NCBI GenBank assembly: GCA_000799755.1
Contig: JUHI01000010.1
Coordinates: 62,001 to 126,000 of the forward strand
DNA from: Martinezella tropici
GTDB lineage: Bacteria; Pseudomonadota; Alphaproteobacteria; Rhizobiales; Rhizobiaceae
DNA length: 64,000 bases
Direction of reading: 5' to 3'
Positions 45,591-54,930 of this stretch are shown one piece after another (the stretch's first letter is position 1; every line of letters begins with the position of its first letter). Position numbers and translations under genes: made by a program. The notes beneath the pieces were generated by a model. The model worked only from the letters and a program-made list of their open reading frames with translations. It did not search any database and had not been told where the DNA came from.

Positions 45591-46507
45591 GCGTCTTTGA
45601 AGCCATCCTTCTCACCATCATCACGGCATCGACGCCGCTCGTTATCGCCGGCCTCGGCGAGCTCGTGGTGGAGCGCTCCGGCGTGCTTAATCTTGGCGTC
45701 GAAGGCATGATGATTATCGGCGCCGTTGCCGCTTTCGTCGGCGCGCAGATGAGCGGATCGCCCTATGTCGGCCTGCTGACAGGCATTGTCGCGGGCGCAC
45801 TGTTCTCGCTGCTGTTCGGCTTCCTCACCCTCACGCTGGTCACGAACCAGGTCGCGACCGGCTTGGCCCTGACCATCCTCGGCCTCGGTCTTTCCGGCAT
45901 GATCGGCGAGGGCTATGTCAGCGTGCCAGGCGTGCAATTGCACGAGATCGTCTTCCCGTTCCTGTCGGATATTCCGTTCCTCGGACCGGTGCTGTTCAAG
46001 CAGGATCTGACTTTTTACCTCTCGATTGCGCTGCTGATCGGGGTCAACTGGTTCCTCTTCCGCAGCCGCGCCGGCCTGAAACTGCGCGCTGTCGGCGATA
46101 GTCACGGCTCGGCCCATGCACTCGGCATCGATGTCATCCGCACGCGCTACCTTGCCGTCATGTTCGGTGGCGCCTGTGCCGGCCTTGCCGGCGCACAGCT
46201 CTCGCTCGTCTACACGCCGCAATGGGTCGAAAACATGTCGGCCGGCCGCGGCTGGGTGACGCTTGCCTTGGTGGTCTTTGCCTCCTGGCGGCCGATGCGC
46301 GTCATGGCCGGCGGCTATCTTTTCGGTGCCGTAACGATCCTGCAGTTTCATGCGCAGGGTTTTGGCGTTGGCATACCCTCGCAATTCCTGTCGATGCTGC
46401 CTTATGCGTCGACTATTGTGGTTCTCGTCATCATCTCTCAAAATCGTCGCGCGACCTTGATCAACACACCAGCGTCGCTCGGCAAGCCCTTCGTTCCGGA
46501 GCGCTGA
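45587..46507 (+). CDS. ABC transporter permease, nucleoside uptake (subunit 2)
   Basis: The 306-residue protein has about eight helices and family blocks GELVVERSGVLNLGVEGMMIIGAV and LRAVGDSHGSAHALGIDVIRTRYLAVMFGGACAGLAGAQLSL. It pairs with the preceding permease. The start is ATG 45587, overlapping the previous stop; a longer frame from 44834 runs through the upstream gene and is rejected. 52 bases separate it from the binding-protein gene. Confidence 0.93.
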   Translation: MSVFEAILLTIITASTPLVIAGLGELVVERSGVLNLGVEGMMIIGAVAAFVGAQMSGSPYVGLLTGIVAGALFSLLFGFLTLTLVTNQVATGLALTILGLGLSGMIGEGYVSVPGVQLHEIVFPFLSDIPFLGPVLFKQDLTFYLSIALLIGVNWFLFRSRAGLKLRAVGDSHGSAHALGIDVIRTRYLAVMFGGACAGLAGAQLSLVYTPQWVENMSAGRGWVTLALVVFASWRPMRVMAGGYLFGAVTILQFHAQGFGVGIPSQFLSMLPYASTIVVLVIISQNRRATLINTPASLGKPFVPER

Positions 46508-46559
46508 TCGCAACACCGGGCCGATTTCTGCAAAACATGTCAAACCAACAGGGGTAACC

Positions 46560-47636
46560 ATGAAAAAACTAGCACTCGCCCTCACAACGACAGCTGCCGC
46601 CATCGTTGGTTTCGCTGCCGCCGCCGAAGCGGCTCCGACCAAGGTCTGCTTCGTCTATGTCGGCTCGCATACGGACGGCGGCTACTCGCAGGCGCATGAT
46701 CTCGGCCGCCAGCAGATCCAGAAGGAATTTGGCGACAAGATCGAGACTCCTTATCTCGAAAACGTGCCGGAAGGCCCGGATGCTGAACGCGCCATCGAGC
46801 GTCTTGCACGTTCCGGCTGCTCGCTGATCTTCTCCACCTCGTTCGGCTTCATGGACGCGACTGTCAAGGTTGCCGCCAAGTTCCCGAAGGTGAAGTTCGA
46901 GCACGCGACGGGCTTCAAGAGCGGTCCGAACCTCGCAACCTACAACTCGCGTTTCTATGAAGGCCGCTACATCCTCGGCCAGATCGCGGCCAAGATGTCG
47001 AAGAACCACGGTGCCGCCTACATCGCCTCCTTCCCGATCCCGGAAGTCGTCATGGGTATCAACTCCTTCGAACAGGGCGCCCGCTCGATCGATCCGAGCT
47101 TCAAGCTCAAGGTCGTCTGGGTTAACACCTGGTTCGACCCCGGCAAGGAAGCCGACGCTGCCAAGGCCATGGTCGACCAGGGCGTCGATATCCTGACGCA
47201 GCATACCGACACGACGGCGCCAATGCAGGTTGCCCAGGAGCGCGGCATCCATGCTTTCGGTCAGGCATCCGACATGATCGCCGCTGGCCCGAAGGCACAG
47301 CTGACCGCGATCGTCGACACCTGGGGCAACTACTACTCCAAGCGTGTCCATGCGCTGCTCGACGGCAAGTGGAAGTCCGAGCAGAGCTGGGACGGCCTGA
47401 AGGACGGCATCCTGAAGATGGCGCCCTACACCAACATGCCCGACGACGTGAAAAAGATGGCTGAGGAAACCGAAGCCAAGATCAAGTCCGGCGAGCTTGC
47501 TCCCTTCACCGGCCCGATCAACAAGCAGGACGGCACGCCCTGGCTGAAGGCTGGCGAAAAGGCTGACGACGGCACGCTGCTCGGCATGAACTTCTACATT
47601 GAAGGCGTTGACGACAAGCTGCCGGCGTCGAAGTAA
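46560..47636 (+). CDS. BMP-family substrate-binding protein of the nucleoside ABC transporter
   Basis: The 358-residue periplasmic protein has a Sec signal peptide (MKKLALALTTTAAAIVGFAAAAEA, cleavage before Ala25) and the BMP/PnrA fold (VCFVYVGSHTDGGYSQAHDLGRQ; FSTSFGFMDATVKVAAKFP; QHTDTTAPMQVAQERG). No lipobox is present, unlike Gram-positive BmpA. Ligands in this family are purine nucleosides; a rhizobial member could also bind a related compound. An intrinsic terminator follows, ending the four-gene operon. Confidence 0.93.
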   Translation: MKKLALALTTTAAAIVGFAAAAEAAPTKVCFVYVGSHTDGGYSQAHDLGRQQIQKEFGDKIETPYLENVPEGPDAERAIERLARSGCSLIFSTSFGFMDATVKVAAKFPKVKFEHATGFKSGPNLATYNSRFYEGRYILGQIAAKMSKNHGAAYIASFPIPEVVMGINSFEQGARSIDPSFKLKVVWVNTWFDPGKEADAAKAMVDQGVDILTQHTDTTAPMQVAQERGIHAFGQASDMIAAGPKAQLTAIVDTWGNYYSKRVHALLDGKWKSEQSWDGLKDGILKMAPYTNMPDDVKKMAEETEAKIKSGELAPFTGPINKQDGTPWLKAGEKADDGTLLGMNFYIEGVDDKLPASK

Positions 47637-47661
47637 GCGCGGCGAAATGGTCGAAGTCGAG

Positions 47662-47687
47662 AAAGGGCGCCTCGGGCGCCCTTTTTG
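47662..47687 (+). terminator. intrinsic terminator of the nucleoside transporter operon
   Basis: AAAGGGCGCC (47662-47671) pairs exactly with GGCGCCCTTT (47675-47684) around TCG, with T's continuing after the stem. It sits 26 bases beyond the binding-protein stop. Confidence 0.92.
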
Positions 47688-47839
47688 TATCCTTGGGTCG
47701 GCGCCCGCAGATGAGCTGGCGATCAGCCGCACGTCAGGAATTTCCGCGAACGTTAAAGGACAAGCCGTCGGACGGGAAAGCCTATGTGGCTGGCGGCCCG
47801 GTCCAGCTTTGTCGCCCGTCTATCCGGAATCGTTTTTTC

Positions 47840-48043
47840 GCTCTATACATTGCCGGATATTCGCTTGCCATGATCTGCGTCGAGTGCGGTGCGGTCGCTG
47901 ACATGGCTGGAGGCGGAACACTGCTGATGGGAGGAGCAGGGTTCGTCGGAGGAACACTCATCGGAATTTTCGTACAGGGCTTGATTCTGACCTACATCAC
48001 TTTCGGTGGAATGTTTTCCAGCTTTGGTGAACGAAGATATTGA
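47840..48043 (+). pseudogene. remnant of a YjfF-type sugar ABC transporter permease (C-terminal part)
   Basis: One frame reads ALYIAGYSLAMICVECGAVADMAGGGTLLMGGAGFVGGTLIGIFVQ then GLILTYITFGGMFSS, which aligns with the C-terminal helices of YjfF-type permeases (pattern GMELDAIA..IGGTLL.GGVG...GT..GV..QGLIQTYI.F.G.LSSW). The upstream four-fifths of the gene is missing, and the end is cut after SSFGERRY instead of continuing into the last helix. There is no ribosome site or plausible start. A GntR/FCD regulator follows on the same strand, as in intact sugar-uptake loci, so this is probably the relic of such an operon. Confidence 0.65.
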
Positions 48044-48115
48044 TCGGCTTATAGCTGTTCGCCTTTATTCTGATGCAGAAGAGCCCTCTGCCGATTTCCT
48101 GTCTTGAACGACAAT

Positions 48116-48886
48116 ATGTCTGAGGGAAGGACGGAGTGCTTGCGCGGCCGATTGCTTGATACGAGAAAATCCGAGGGGAAATCACGCACGAGCCATGCTC
48201 AGGTGGTTGATGAGTTGGGCAAGGGGATTGTCTCCGGTGCTTTTCCGATCGGCAGCATTCTTCCCGGCGACAGTGAACTCCTGCAGCGCTTCAAAGTATC
48301 CCGCACTGTCCTGCGCGAAAGCATGAAGACCTTGGCCGCAAAGGGGCTGGTCGTTCCGCGCGCCCGCGTCGGCACGCGAGTGACGGAGAGGATTCACTGG
48401 AACATGTTCGACAACGAGGTGCTCAGCTGGCACTTCGAGAGCGGGGTCAACAAGGATTTTCTGCTCCATCTCTATGATATACGCATGGCCTTCGAGCCCT
48501 TTGCAGCCAGCCTCGTGGCGGAACGGGCAAGCAGCGAGGACATCGATCTGCTTCGCGGTCTTGCCGCGTCCATGGCCGCCCCGCACCACACGCCTGATAG
48601 TCTCGCGGTTGCCGATCTGCATTTCCATCTGGCGATCACCGAAGTCTCGCAGAATCCGTTCATGCGATCGCTCGGCGGGCTCATCGAGGCCGCGCTCGTC
48701 GGCATGTTCCGCATGAGCGCGCCGCCCTCGAGCAACGGTTTCGGCAATATCGCCGATACGCATATGGCCATCGTGGACGCCATCGCAGCGCGTGATGTCG
48801 CTGCGGCGCACAAGGCCATGGAATTCGTGATTATCGATGGGCGCCAGCACGTTCTCGAAGCTTTCGAGATTCTTGCCGAAACGTGA
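48116..48886 (+). CDS. GntR-family regulator, FadR/FCD subfamily (sugar-type)
   Basis: The roughly 256-residue protein has a winged-helix domain (VVDELGKGIVSGAFPIGSILPGDSELLQRFKVSRTVLRESMKTLAAKGLVVPRARVGTRVTE) and an FCD domain with conserved metal-site histidines (ADLHFHLAITEVSQNPF; DTHMAIVDAI). Homologues of this length often control sugar-acid or galactose-type uptake operons. Its neighbour is a permease relic, so its original target operon may be lost from here. The start is uncertain (TTG 48104 or ATG 48116; neither has a strong ribosome site). Confidence 0.85.
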   Translation: MSEGRTECLRGRLLDTRKSEGKSRTSHAQVVDELGKGIVSGAFPIGSILPGDSELLQRFKVSRTVLRESMKTLAAKGLVVPRARVGTRVTERIHWNMFDNEVLSWHFESGVNKDFLLHLYDIRMAFEPFAASLVAERASSEDIDLLRGLAASMAAPHHTPDSLAVADLHFHLAITEVSQNPFMRSLGGLIEAALVGMFRMSAPPSSNGFGNIADTHMAIVDAIAARDVAAAHKAMEFVIIDGRQHVLEAFEILAET

Positions 48887-48987
48887 ACCTCGTCTTGAAT
48901 TTCGCCATAGTTCAGCGCGCGACTTGTTGCTATGAGGGGACTCGCCCGGTCCCGGGCAACGCCTGACCGCATATTTCGGAGCTTGAA

Positions 48988-50349
48988 ATGGAACGCAGCT
49001 GTCTCGCCATCATACTCGCCGCAGGCGACAGTACCCGCATGAAGTCGTCGATGTCGAAGGTCCTGCATCCGATCGCCAGCCGCCCGATGATCGCCCATGT
49101 CATGGAAGCGATTGCCAAGACCGATATTTCGGCGGCGGCTCTGGTCGTTGGGCGCAATGCGGATGAGGTCAGCGCGGCGGCATCGATCGGCGGCATCGCC
49201 GTCGAATCCTATCTGCAGAAGGAACGTCTCGGCACCGGCCACGCTGTGCTCGCCGCACGCGAGGCGATCGCCAGGGGCTACGATGATATCATTGTTGCCT
49301 ATGGCGATGTGCCTCTGCTGACCGATACGCCACTGCGTGCCGCCCGCCAGGGACTGGCCGACGGCAACGATGTCGTCGTCATCGGTTTCCATACGGATCA
49401 TCCGAACGCTTACGGCCGATTGCTGGTCAAGGACGGCGAGCTGATCGCCATTCGCGAGGCGAAGGACGCGACCGATGCCGAGCTGGCGATAAAGTGGTGC
49501 AATAGCGGGTTGATGGCGATCAACGGTCGCAAGGCACTGGATCTCCTTGATCGCATTGGCAACAACAACGCCAAGGGGGAATACTATCTCACCGATCTCG
49601 TCGAGATCGCCCGTTCGCTCGGCGGCCGTGCGGTTGCCGTCGATGCGCCTGAAGTCGAAATGACCGGCTGCAACAATCGCGCTGAACTCGCTTTCATCGA
49701 ACGCCTCTGGCAGGAGCGCCGCCGGCATGAACTGATGTTGTCCGGCGTGACCATGATTGCGCCGGAAACCGTGTTCCTCGCCTATGACACCGTGATTGGC
49801 CAGGATGCGCTGATCGAACCGAACGTCGTCTTCGGTCCCGGCGCTATGATCGAGGGCGGTGCGGTTATCCATGCCTTCTCCCACATCGAAGGCGCCCATG
49901 TCAGCGCCGGTGCGACGGTCGGACCTTTTGCGCGGCTGCGTCCAGGCGCCGATCTTGCCGGCGGAGCGAAGGTCGGCAATTTCTGCGAAGTCAAGAATGG
50001 CAAGATCGGTGAGGGTGCCAAGGTCAACCATTTGGCCTATATCGGCGATGCGACGATCGGCGCTGGCAGCAACATCGGAGCAGGCACGATCACCTGCAAC
50101 TATGATGGCGTCAACAAGCATGAGACGCACATCGGCGCCAATGCCTTCATCGGCTCCAATTCTTCGTTGGTGGCGCCTATTCGCATCGGCGACCGCGCAT
50201 ACGTAGCCTCCGGCAGCGTCATCACCGAGGATGTTCCCGCTGACGCGCTGGCCTTCGGTCGTGCGCGTCAGGAGGTGAAGCCGGAGCGGGCCAAGGTGAT
50301 CCGCGAACGGGCTCTCGCCGTCAAAGCAGCGAAGAAGGGTGGCCACTAA
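48988..50349 (+). CDS. glmU: bifunctional GlmU (UDP-GlcNAc synthesis)
   Basis: GlmU acetylates glucosamine-1-phosphate and then uridylylates it to UDP-N-acetylglucosamine for peptidoglycan, LPS and, in rhizobia, Nod factors. The 453 residues contain an N-terminal uridyltransferase (ILAAGDSTRMKSSMSKVLHPIA, YGDVPLL) and a C-terminal left-handed beta-helix acyltransferase (GATVGPFARLRPGA; GNFCEVKNGKIGEGAKVNHLAYIGDATIG; NIGAGTITCNYDG). The ATG follows CGGAGCTTGAA. glmS follows after 112 bases. Confidence 0.97.
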   Translation: MERSCLAIILAAGDSTRMKSSMSKVLHPIASRPMIAHVMEAIAKTDISAAALVVGRNADEVSAAASIGGIAVESYLQKERLGTGHAVLAAREAIARGYDDIIVAYGDVPLLTDTPLRAARQGLADGNDVVVIGFHTDHPNAYGRLLVKDGELIAIREAKDATDAELAIKWCNSGLMAINGRKALDLLDRIGNNNAKGEYYLTDLVEIARSLGGRAVAVDAPEVEMTGCNNRAELAFIERLWQERRRHELMLSGVTMIAPETVFLAYDTVIGQDALIEPNVVFGPGAMIEGGAVIHAFSHIEGAHVSAGATVGPFARLRPGADLAGGAKVGNFCEVKNGKIGEGAKVNHLAYIGDATIGAGSNIGAGTITCNYDGVNKHETHIGANAFIGSNSSLVAPIRIGDRAYVASGSVITEDVPADALAFGRARQEVKPERAKVIRERALAVKAAKKGGH

Positions 50350-50461
50350 ACCCTCGTGCTCACGTAACGGTCCGAAATCGAAAGTGACCGTTGTGGCAAT
50401 TGAGAAAATTGCAGGATTGATTAGGACTTGCCCTCACATCTGAGGCCAGACGGAGAGTTGT

Positions 50462-52288
50462 ATGTGCGGTATTGTTGGGATCGTCGGAACGAAGCCGGTA
50501 GCGGATCGCTTGGTGGACGCGCTGCGTCGCCTCGAGTATCGCGGCTATGACTCGGCTGGCGTTGCGACCATTCATGATGGTGTGATGGATCGCCGCCGCG
50601 CGGAAGGCAAACTCTTCAATCTGGAGAAGCGGCTCGAGTCGGACCCGTTGCCCGGCACGACGGGCATTGCGCACACCCGCTGGGCGACGCATGGCGTTCC
50701 CAATGAAACCAACGCGCATCCGCATTTCGTCGAAGGCGTCGCTGTCGTCCACAACGGCATCATCGAGAATTTTTCCGAACTGCGGGAGGAGCTGAAGGCC
50801 GAGGGCAAGATCTTCGCTTCGCAGACCGACACCGAAGTCGTGGCGCACCTGCTTGCGCTTTATGTCCACGAAGGTCTCGATCCGCGCGCGGCGATGCTGA
50901 AGATGCTGAATCGCGTGACGGGCGCCTACGCACTGGCCGTAATGTTCGAGAACGATCCCGGCACGCTGATGGCGGCGCGCTCCGGCCCGCCGCTTGCCGT
51001 CGGCTACGGCAAGGGCGAGATGTTCCTCGGTTCGGATGCGATCGCGCTTGCGCCTTTTACCAACGAGATCACCTATCTCGTCGACGGCGATTGCGCCATC
51101 GTCACCCATGCCGGCGCGACCATTCTCGATTTCAATGGCAAGGAAGTGAAGAGGCCGCGGCAGATTTCCCAGGCGACTGCTTATGTCGTCGACAAAGGCA
51201 ATCATCGCCACTTCATGGAAAAGGAAATCTACGAGCAGCCGGAAGTCATCTCCCACGCGCTCAGCCATTATGTGGATTTCGGCAGCCATCGCGTGCGTCC
51301 TGAAGTATCGGCAATCGACTTCGGACATGTCTCCGGTCTGGCGATTTCGGCCTGCGGCACAGCCTATCTCGCCGGCCTGGTCGGTAAATACTGGTTCGAG
51401 CGCTATGCGCGTCTTCCCGTCGAAATCGATGTTGCCTCCGAATTCCGTTATCGTGAAATGCCCTTGTCGCCTTCGCAGGCTGCGCTGTTCATTTCACAGT
51501 CCGGCGAAACGGCCGATACGCTGGCGTCCCTGCGCTATTGCCGGGACAATGGCTTGAAGATCGGCGCCGTCGTCAACGTTAAGGAATCGACCATCGCGCG
51601 CGAATCCGATGCCGTGTTTCCGATCATGGCCGGCCCGGAGATCGGCGTTGCCTCGACCAAGGCTTTCACTTGCCAGCTGGCCGTTCTCGCATCCCTGGCG
51701 ATCGGCGCCGGCGTTGCTCGCGGCACTGTCAGCAGCGCGGACGAGAAGGAGTTGGTTCATCACCTCGTTGAGATGCCGCGTATCATGGCGCAGGTGCTGA
51801 ATATCATTCAGCCGCAGATCGAAAGCCTCTCTCGCGAAATTTCGAAATACAAGGACGTGCTTTATCTCGGCCGTGGCACCAGCTTCCCGCTCGCCATGGA
51901 AGGTGCGCTCAAGCTGAAGGAAATCTCCTATATCCATGCCGAGGGCTATGCGGCTGGCGAATTGAAGCATGGGCCGATCGCTCTGATCGATGAGAACATG
52001 CCCGTCATCGTCATCGCCCCGCATGACCGGTTCTTCGACAAGACCGTCTCCAATATGCAGGAAGTGGCGGCGCGCGGCGGCCGGATCATCTTCATTACGG
52101 ATGAGCTTGGCGCGGCCGCCTCGACCTTGCCGACCATGGCGACGATCACCTTGCCCGTCGTCGACGAGATCATCGCCCCGATCATCTTTTCGCTGCCGAT
52201 TCAATTACTTGCCTACCATACGGCTGTCTTCATGGGTACCGATGTCGATCAGCCCCGCAATCTCGCCAAATCGGTCACCGTGGAATAG
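50462..52288 (+). CDS. glmS: glutamine--fructose-6-phosphate aminotransferase (isomerizing)
   Basis: GlmS makes glucosamine-6-phosphate from fructose-6-phosphate and glutamine, the first step toward UDP-GlcNAc. The 608 residues have the N-terminal nucleophile glutaminase domain (Cys2 after Met in MCGIVGIVG; HTRWATHG; NGIIENF) and two SIS isomerase domains (SACGTAYLAGLVGKYWFE; FISQSGETADT; LGRGTSFPLAMEGALKLKEISYIHAEGYAAGELKHGP). The ATG follows GGAGAGTTGT. It is functionally paired with glmU just upstream; no ribozyme-like element is visible in the 112-base gap. Confidence 0.97.
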   Translation: MCGIVGIVGTKPVADRLVDALRRLEYRGYDSAGVATIHDGVMDRRRAEGKLFNLEKRLESDPLPGTTGIAHTRWATHGVPNETNAHPHFVEGVAVVHNGIIENFSELREELKAEGKIFASQTDTEVVAHLLALYVHEGLDPRAAMLKMLNRVTGAYALAVMFENDPGTLMAARSGPPLAVGYGKGEMFLGSDAIALAPFTNEITYLVDGDCAIVTHAGATILDFNGKEVKRPRQISQATAYVVDKGNHRHFMEKEIYEQPEVISHALSHYVDFGSHRVRPEVSAIDFGHVSGLAISACGTAYLAGLVGKYWFERYARLPVEIDVASEFRYREMPLSPSQAALFISQSGETADTLASLRYCRDNGLKIGAVVNVKESTIARESDAVFPIMAGPEIGVASTKAFTCQLAVLASLAIGAGVARGTVSSADEKELVHHLVEMPRIMAQVLNIIQPQIESLSREISKYKDVLYLGRGTSFPLAMEGALKLKEISYIHAEGYAAGELKHGPIALIDENMPVIVIAPHDRFFDKTVSNMQEVAARGGRIIFITDELGAAASTLPTMATITLPVVDEIIAPIIFSLPIQLLAYHTAVFMGTDVDQPRNLAKSVTVE

Positions 52289-52464
52289 GGCAACTTCCGT
52301 CCCGCATTTGCTGTCACGTCGTCGTGAGCCGGACGTTTGTTCGGTACGGTGACGTGGCTGGCGGGTTGTATGCCGCGCCGATTTCTGGCACGATTCTCCT
52401 ACGGAGTTGGTGGGGAGGATTTGCCGGTTAGAGGTAGCGGCGGAACGGAGTTGTCGAGCGGCGA

Positions 52465-53163
52465 ATGACTGAAAAGCTCATCAAAATGTCCGTGACCACG
52501 CGGATCAGAAACAATTTCCTGGCCGGCCTGATCATCTGCGCTCCGATTGCCATCACCCTCTGGCTGACATGGTCCGTTGTCCATTGGGCTGACAGCTGGG
52601 TTCGTCCCTATATCCCCGCACGCTACGATCCCGAAAGCTATCTGAATTTCGCCGTTCCGGGCACCGGTCTGCTGATCGCGATGATCTTCATTACGATCGT
52701 TGGATTTCTCGCCAAGAACCTCATCGGTCAGAGCATCGTGCGTTTCGGCGAGTCGATCGTCAATCGCGTGCCACTGGTGCGCACCATCTACAAGAGCGTC
52801 AAGCAGATCTTCGAAACAGTGCTGAAGGAGCAGGGTACCTCGTTCAAGAAGGTTGGGCTGATCGAATATCCAAGCCCCGGCCTCTGGTCCATGGTGTTCA
52901 TATCGACGGATGCCAAGGGCGAGATCGCCTCGAAATTCAACGCCATGGGGCAAGACATGGTGGCCGTCTTCCTGCCGCCGACGCCGGTGCCGACGGCCGG
53001 CTTTCTGGTCTTTGTTCCTCGCGAGAAGATCACGGTGCTCGACATGAGCCCGGAGGATGGTGCAAAGCTCCTGATATCGGGCGGCCTCGTTGCGCCAGAC
53101 TATAAGGAACTGCTGCCGGCCAAGGAATTGCGGCAACCCGTTCCCATGAAATCCCTATCCTAG
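52465..53163 (+). CDS. DUF502 membrane protein
   Basis: The 232-residue protein has two membrane helices (about 18-40, NFLAGLIICAPIAITLWLTW, and 69-92, FAVPGTGLLIAMIFITIVGF) and a conserved soluble part (NRVPLVRTIYKSVKQIFETV; GLIEYPSPGLWSMVFIS; MVAVFLPPTPVPTAGFLVFVP), which is the DUF502 pattern. The function of the family is unknown. ATG 52465 or the internal Met8 could be the start. It is followed by a phytase-like gene with its own Pho-box-like site. Confidence 0.88.
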   Translation: MTEKLIKMSVTTRIRNNFLAGLIICAPIAITLWLTWSVVHWADSWVRPYIPARYDPESYLNFAVPGTGLLIAMIFITIVGFLAKNLIGQSIVRFGESIVNRVPLVRTIYKSVKQIFETVLKEQGTSFKKVGLIEYPSPGLWSMVFISTDAKGEIASKFNAMGQDMVAVFLPPTPVPTAGFLVFVPREKITVLDMSPEDGAKLLISGGLVAPDYKELLPAKELRQPVPMKSLS

Positions 53164-53213
53164 AATTACTCTTGTTCTTATAGTTGTCTCGATATCTTCG
53201 CGTGATGCGCGAA

Positions 53214-53231
53214 CTGTCATGCCCCTATCAT
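53214..53231 (+). promoter_or_regulatory. Pho-box-like site (PhoB) upstream of the phytase-like gene
   Basis: CTGTCAT (53214-53220), spacer GCCC, then CTATCAT (53225-53231) matches the 7+4+7 PhoB pattern with one mismatch. The start codon is 160 bases further on. The transcript would have a leader containing a GC-rich hairpin (GGCCC 53325-53329 with GGGCC 53337-53341). Confidence 0.55.
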
Positions 53232-53391
53232 GTTGACGCCTTAGATCGTCATTGGGGACAGCAACCGAATGTATCTCGCCATTGAACGCCCGGAGCGTCG
53301 CGCCGGGTCGTAGCCTTTCGGCACGGCCCGAAAAGTGGGCCAGAGATGAATGCATCGTCTCCACAAAGGTTTTCATCAGGAGGATATTGTC

Positions 53392-54888
53392 TTGAATCAT
53401 GTGCGTTCGAAGAGCCTGTCGCTGCTGTCGGCTGCGCTCGCTACATTCGTTTTCGCTGCGCCGCTCGCAGCACTCGCCGATAGTTCCGTGAGCGTCCAGG
53501 GCGTGACGCTCGTCAACAAGGGACGCGTCGCCATCGGTCGTATTCCGTCCAACCAGCGCGACAAGTTCGGCGAAACCTTCGGTTCCGGTTCGGGCATGTC
53601 GATCGATGCCAAGAGCTGGACCCGCAATGCCGACGGCACCTACAAGGGCTCGTTGTGGCTGCTGCCGGACCGCGGCTACAATGTTGCCGGCACGACGGAT
53701 TATCGCGCGCGTCTCAACACCATCGATATCGTGCTGACGCCCGTCGCTCCGGGTGTAACGCCGCCGGCTGGCAAGGAACAGTCGGGTGTGGATGCAAAGC
53801 TCGCGGATACCCTGCTGTTGAAGGATAGCAAGGGTGCCGAAACCACTGGGCTAGATCCCGCCAACGGCGTTCGCCCGGCGGAAGGCGCTATGCCGCTCTT
53901 GCCGCAAGCACCGAATGGCAAGATCTCGCTCGACAACGAAGCCATTGTCCGTTTGCCCGATGGCTCAATGTTCATCAGCGACGAATACGGCCCCTATATC
54001 TACCGCTTCTCGCCTGACGGCCGGATGCTGGCTGCCACGGCACCGCCGGCTGCGCTTCTGCCGATGCGCAAGGGCGCAGTCAATTTCTCGTCGAACAATC
54101 CGGGCCCGGGCGAATCCGCTCCTGATCCGAAGGACCCGACCAGCGGCCGCCAGAACAATCAGGGCTTCGAGGGCATGTCGCTCACCCCGGACGGCAAGTT
54201 CCTGATCGCCGTGCTCCAGTCCGCCACGCGCCAGGATGGCGGCGATTCCAGTTCGACACGCCAGAACACGCGCGCCCTGGTTTACGATGCAGCCGATCTC
54301 GACCATCTGAAGCTGGTGCATGAATATGTCGTGCCTCTGCCGGTCTTCACCAACGACAAGGGTAAGACTGCCGTAGCCGCCCAGAGCGAAATCGTAGCGC
54401 TTTCGCCGACGAGCTTCCTGATGCTCGCACGCGACAGCAACAATGGCTACGGCCAGAAGGGCGACAAGTCGATCTATCGCAGCATCGTCGCTGTCGACGC
54501 ATCCGCTGCCACCGACATTGCCGGCGGCAAGTTCGACGGCGACACGGCTGTCGCTCCGAAGGGCGTTCTCGATCCCTCGGTCAAGCCGGCTGTCCTCAGC
54601 CAGTTCATCGACATCAACGACAGCGCTGATCTTGCTCGCTTCGGCCTTCACAACGGCGCTCCGAACGATCGCAACAATCTCTCGGAAAAATGGGAAGCCA
54701 TGTCGCTTGCCAGCGTTCAGGACCCGAAGCTGCCGGATGATTACTTCCTGTTCGTCGCCAACGACAACGACTTCATCACCCAGGATGGCTTCCAGGTCGG
54801 CGCCGCCTACAAGGATGATAGTGGTGCTGACGTCGATACCATGTTCCAGGTGTTCCAGGTCACCATTCCAGGCATCGCTATCAAGTGA
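53392..54888 (+). CDS. exported esterase-like/phytase-like protein (PF13449 type)
   Basis: The 498-residue protein has a signal peptide (core LSLLSAALATFVFAAPLAALA, cleavage before DSSVS) and beta-propeller-like segments of the esterase-like phytase family (MSIDAKSWTRNADGTYKGSLWLLPDRGYN; LPDGSMFISDEYGPYIYRFSPDGRML; NQGFEGMSLTPDGKFLIAVLQSA; SEKWEAMSLASVQD). Members are thought to act on phosphate esters in the periplasm; activity here is unproven. AGGAGG (53378-53383) lies eight bases before TTG 53392, which decides the start over ATG 53350. The Pho-box-like site supports a phosphate role. Confidence 0.82.
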   Translation: MNHVRSKSLSLLSAALATFVFAAPLAALADSSVSVQGVTLVNKGRVAIGRIPSNQRDKFGETFGSGSGMSIDAKSWTRNADGTYKGSLWLLPDRGYNVAGTTDYRARLNTIDIVLTPVAPGVTPPAGKEQSGVDAKLADTLLLKDSKGAETTGLDPANGVRPAEGAMPLLPQAPNGKISLDNEAIVRLPDGSMFISDEYGPYIYRFSPDGRMLAATAPPAALLPMRKGAVNFSSNNPGPGESAPDPKDPTSGRQNNQGFEGMSLTPDGKFLIAVLQSATRQDGGDSSSTRQNTRALVYDAADLDHLKLVHEYVVPLPVFTNDKGKTAVAAQSEIVALSPTSFLMLARDSNNGYGQKGDKSIYRSIVAVDASAATDIAGGKFDGDTAVAPKGVLDPSVKPAVLSQFIDINDSADLARFGLHNGAPNDRNNLSEKWEAMSLASVQDPKLPDDYFLFVANDNDFITQDGFQVGAAYKDDSGADVDTMFQVFQVTIPGIAIK

Positions 54889-54902
54889 GATCGTGACACA
54901 GG

Positions 54903-54927
54903 GATGGACGCGGCAAACGCGTCCATC
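54903..54927. terminator. hairpin between the convergent phytase-like gene and recG
   Basis: GATGGACGCG (54903-54912) and CGCGTCCATC (54918-54927) form a perfect 10-bp stem around GCAAA. There is no T-run on either strand, so it may protect 3' ends or terminate weakly. Confidence 0.5.
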
Positions 54928-54930
54928 TGC

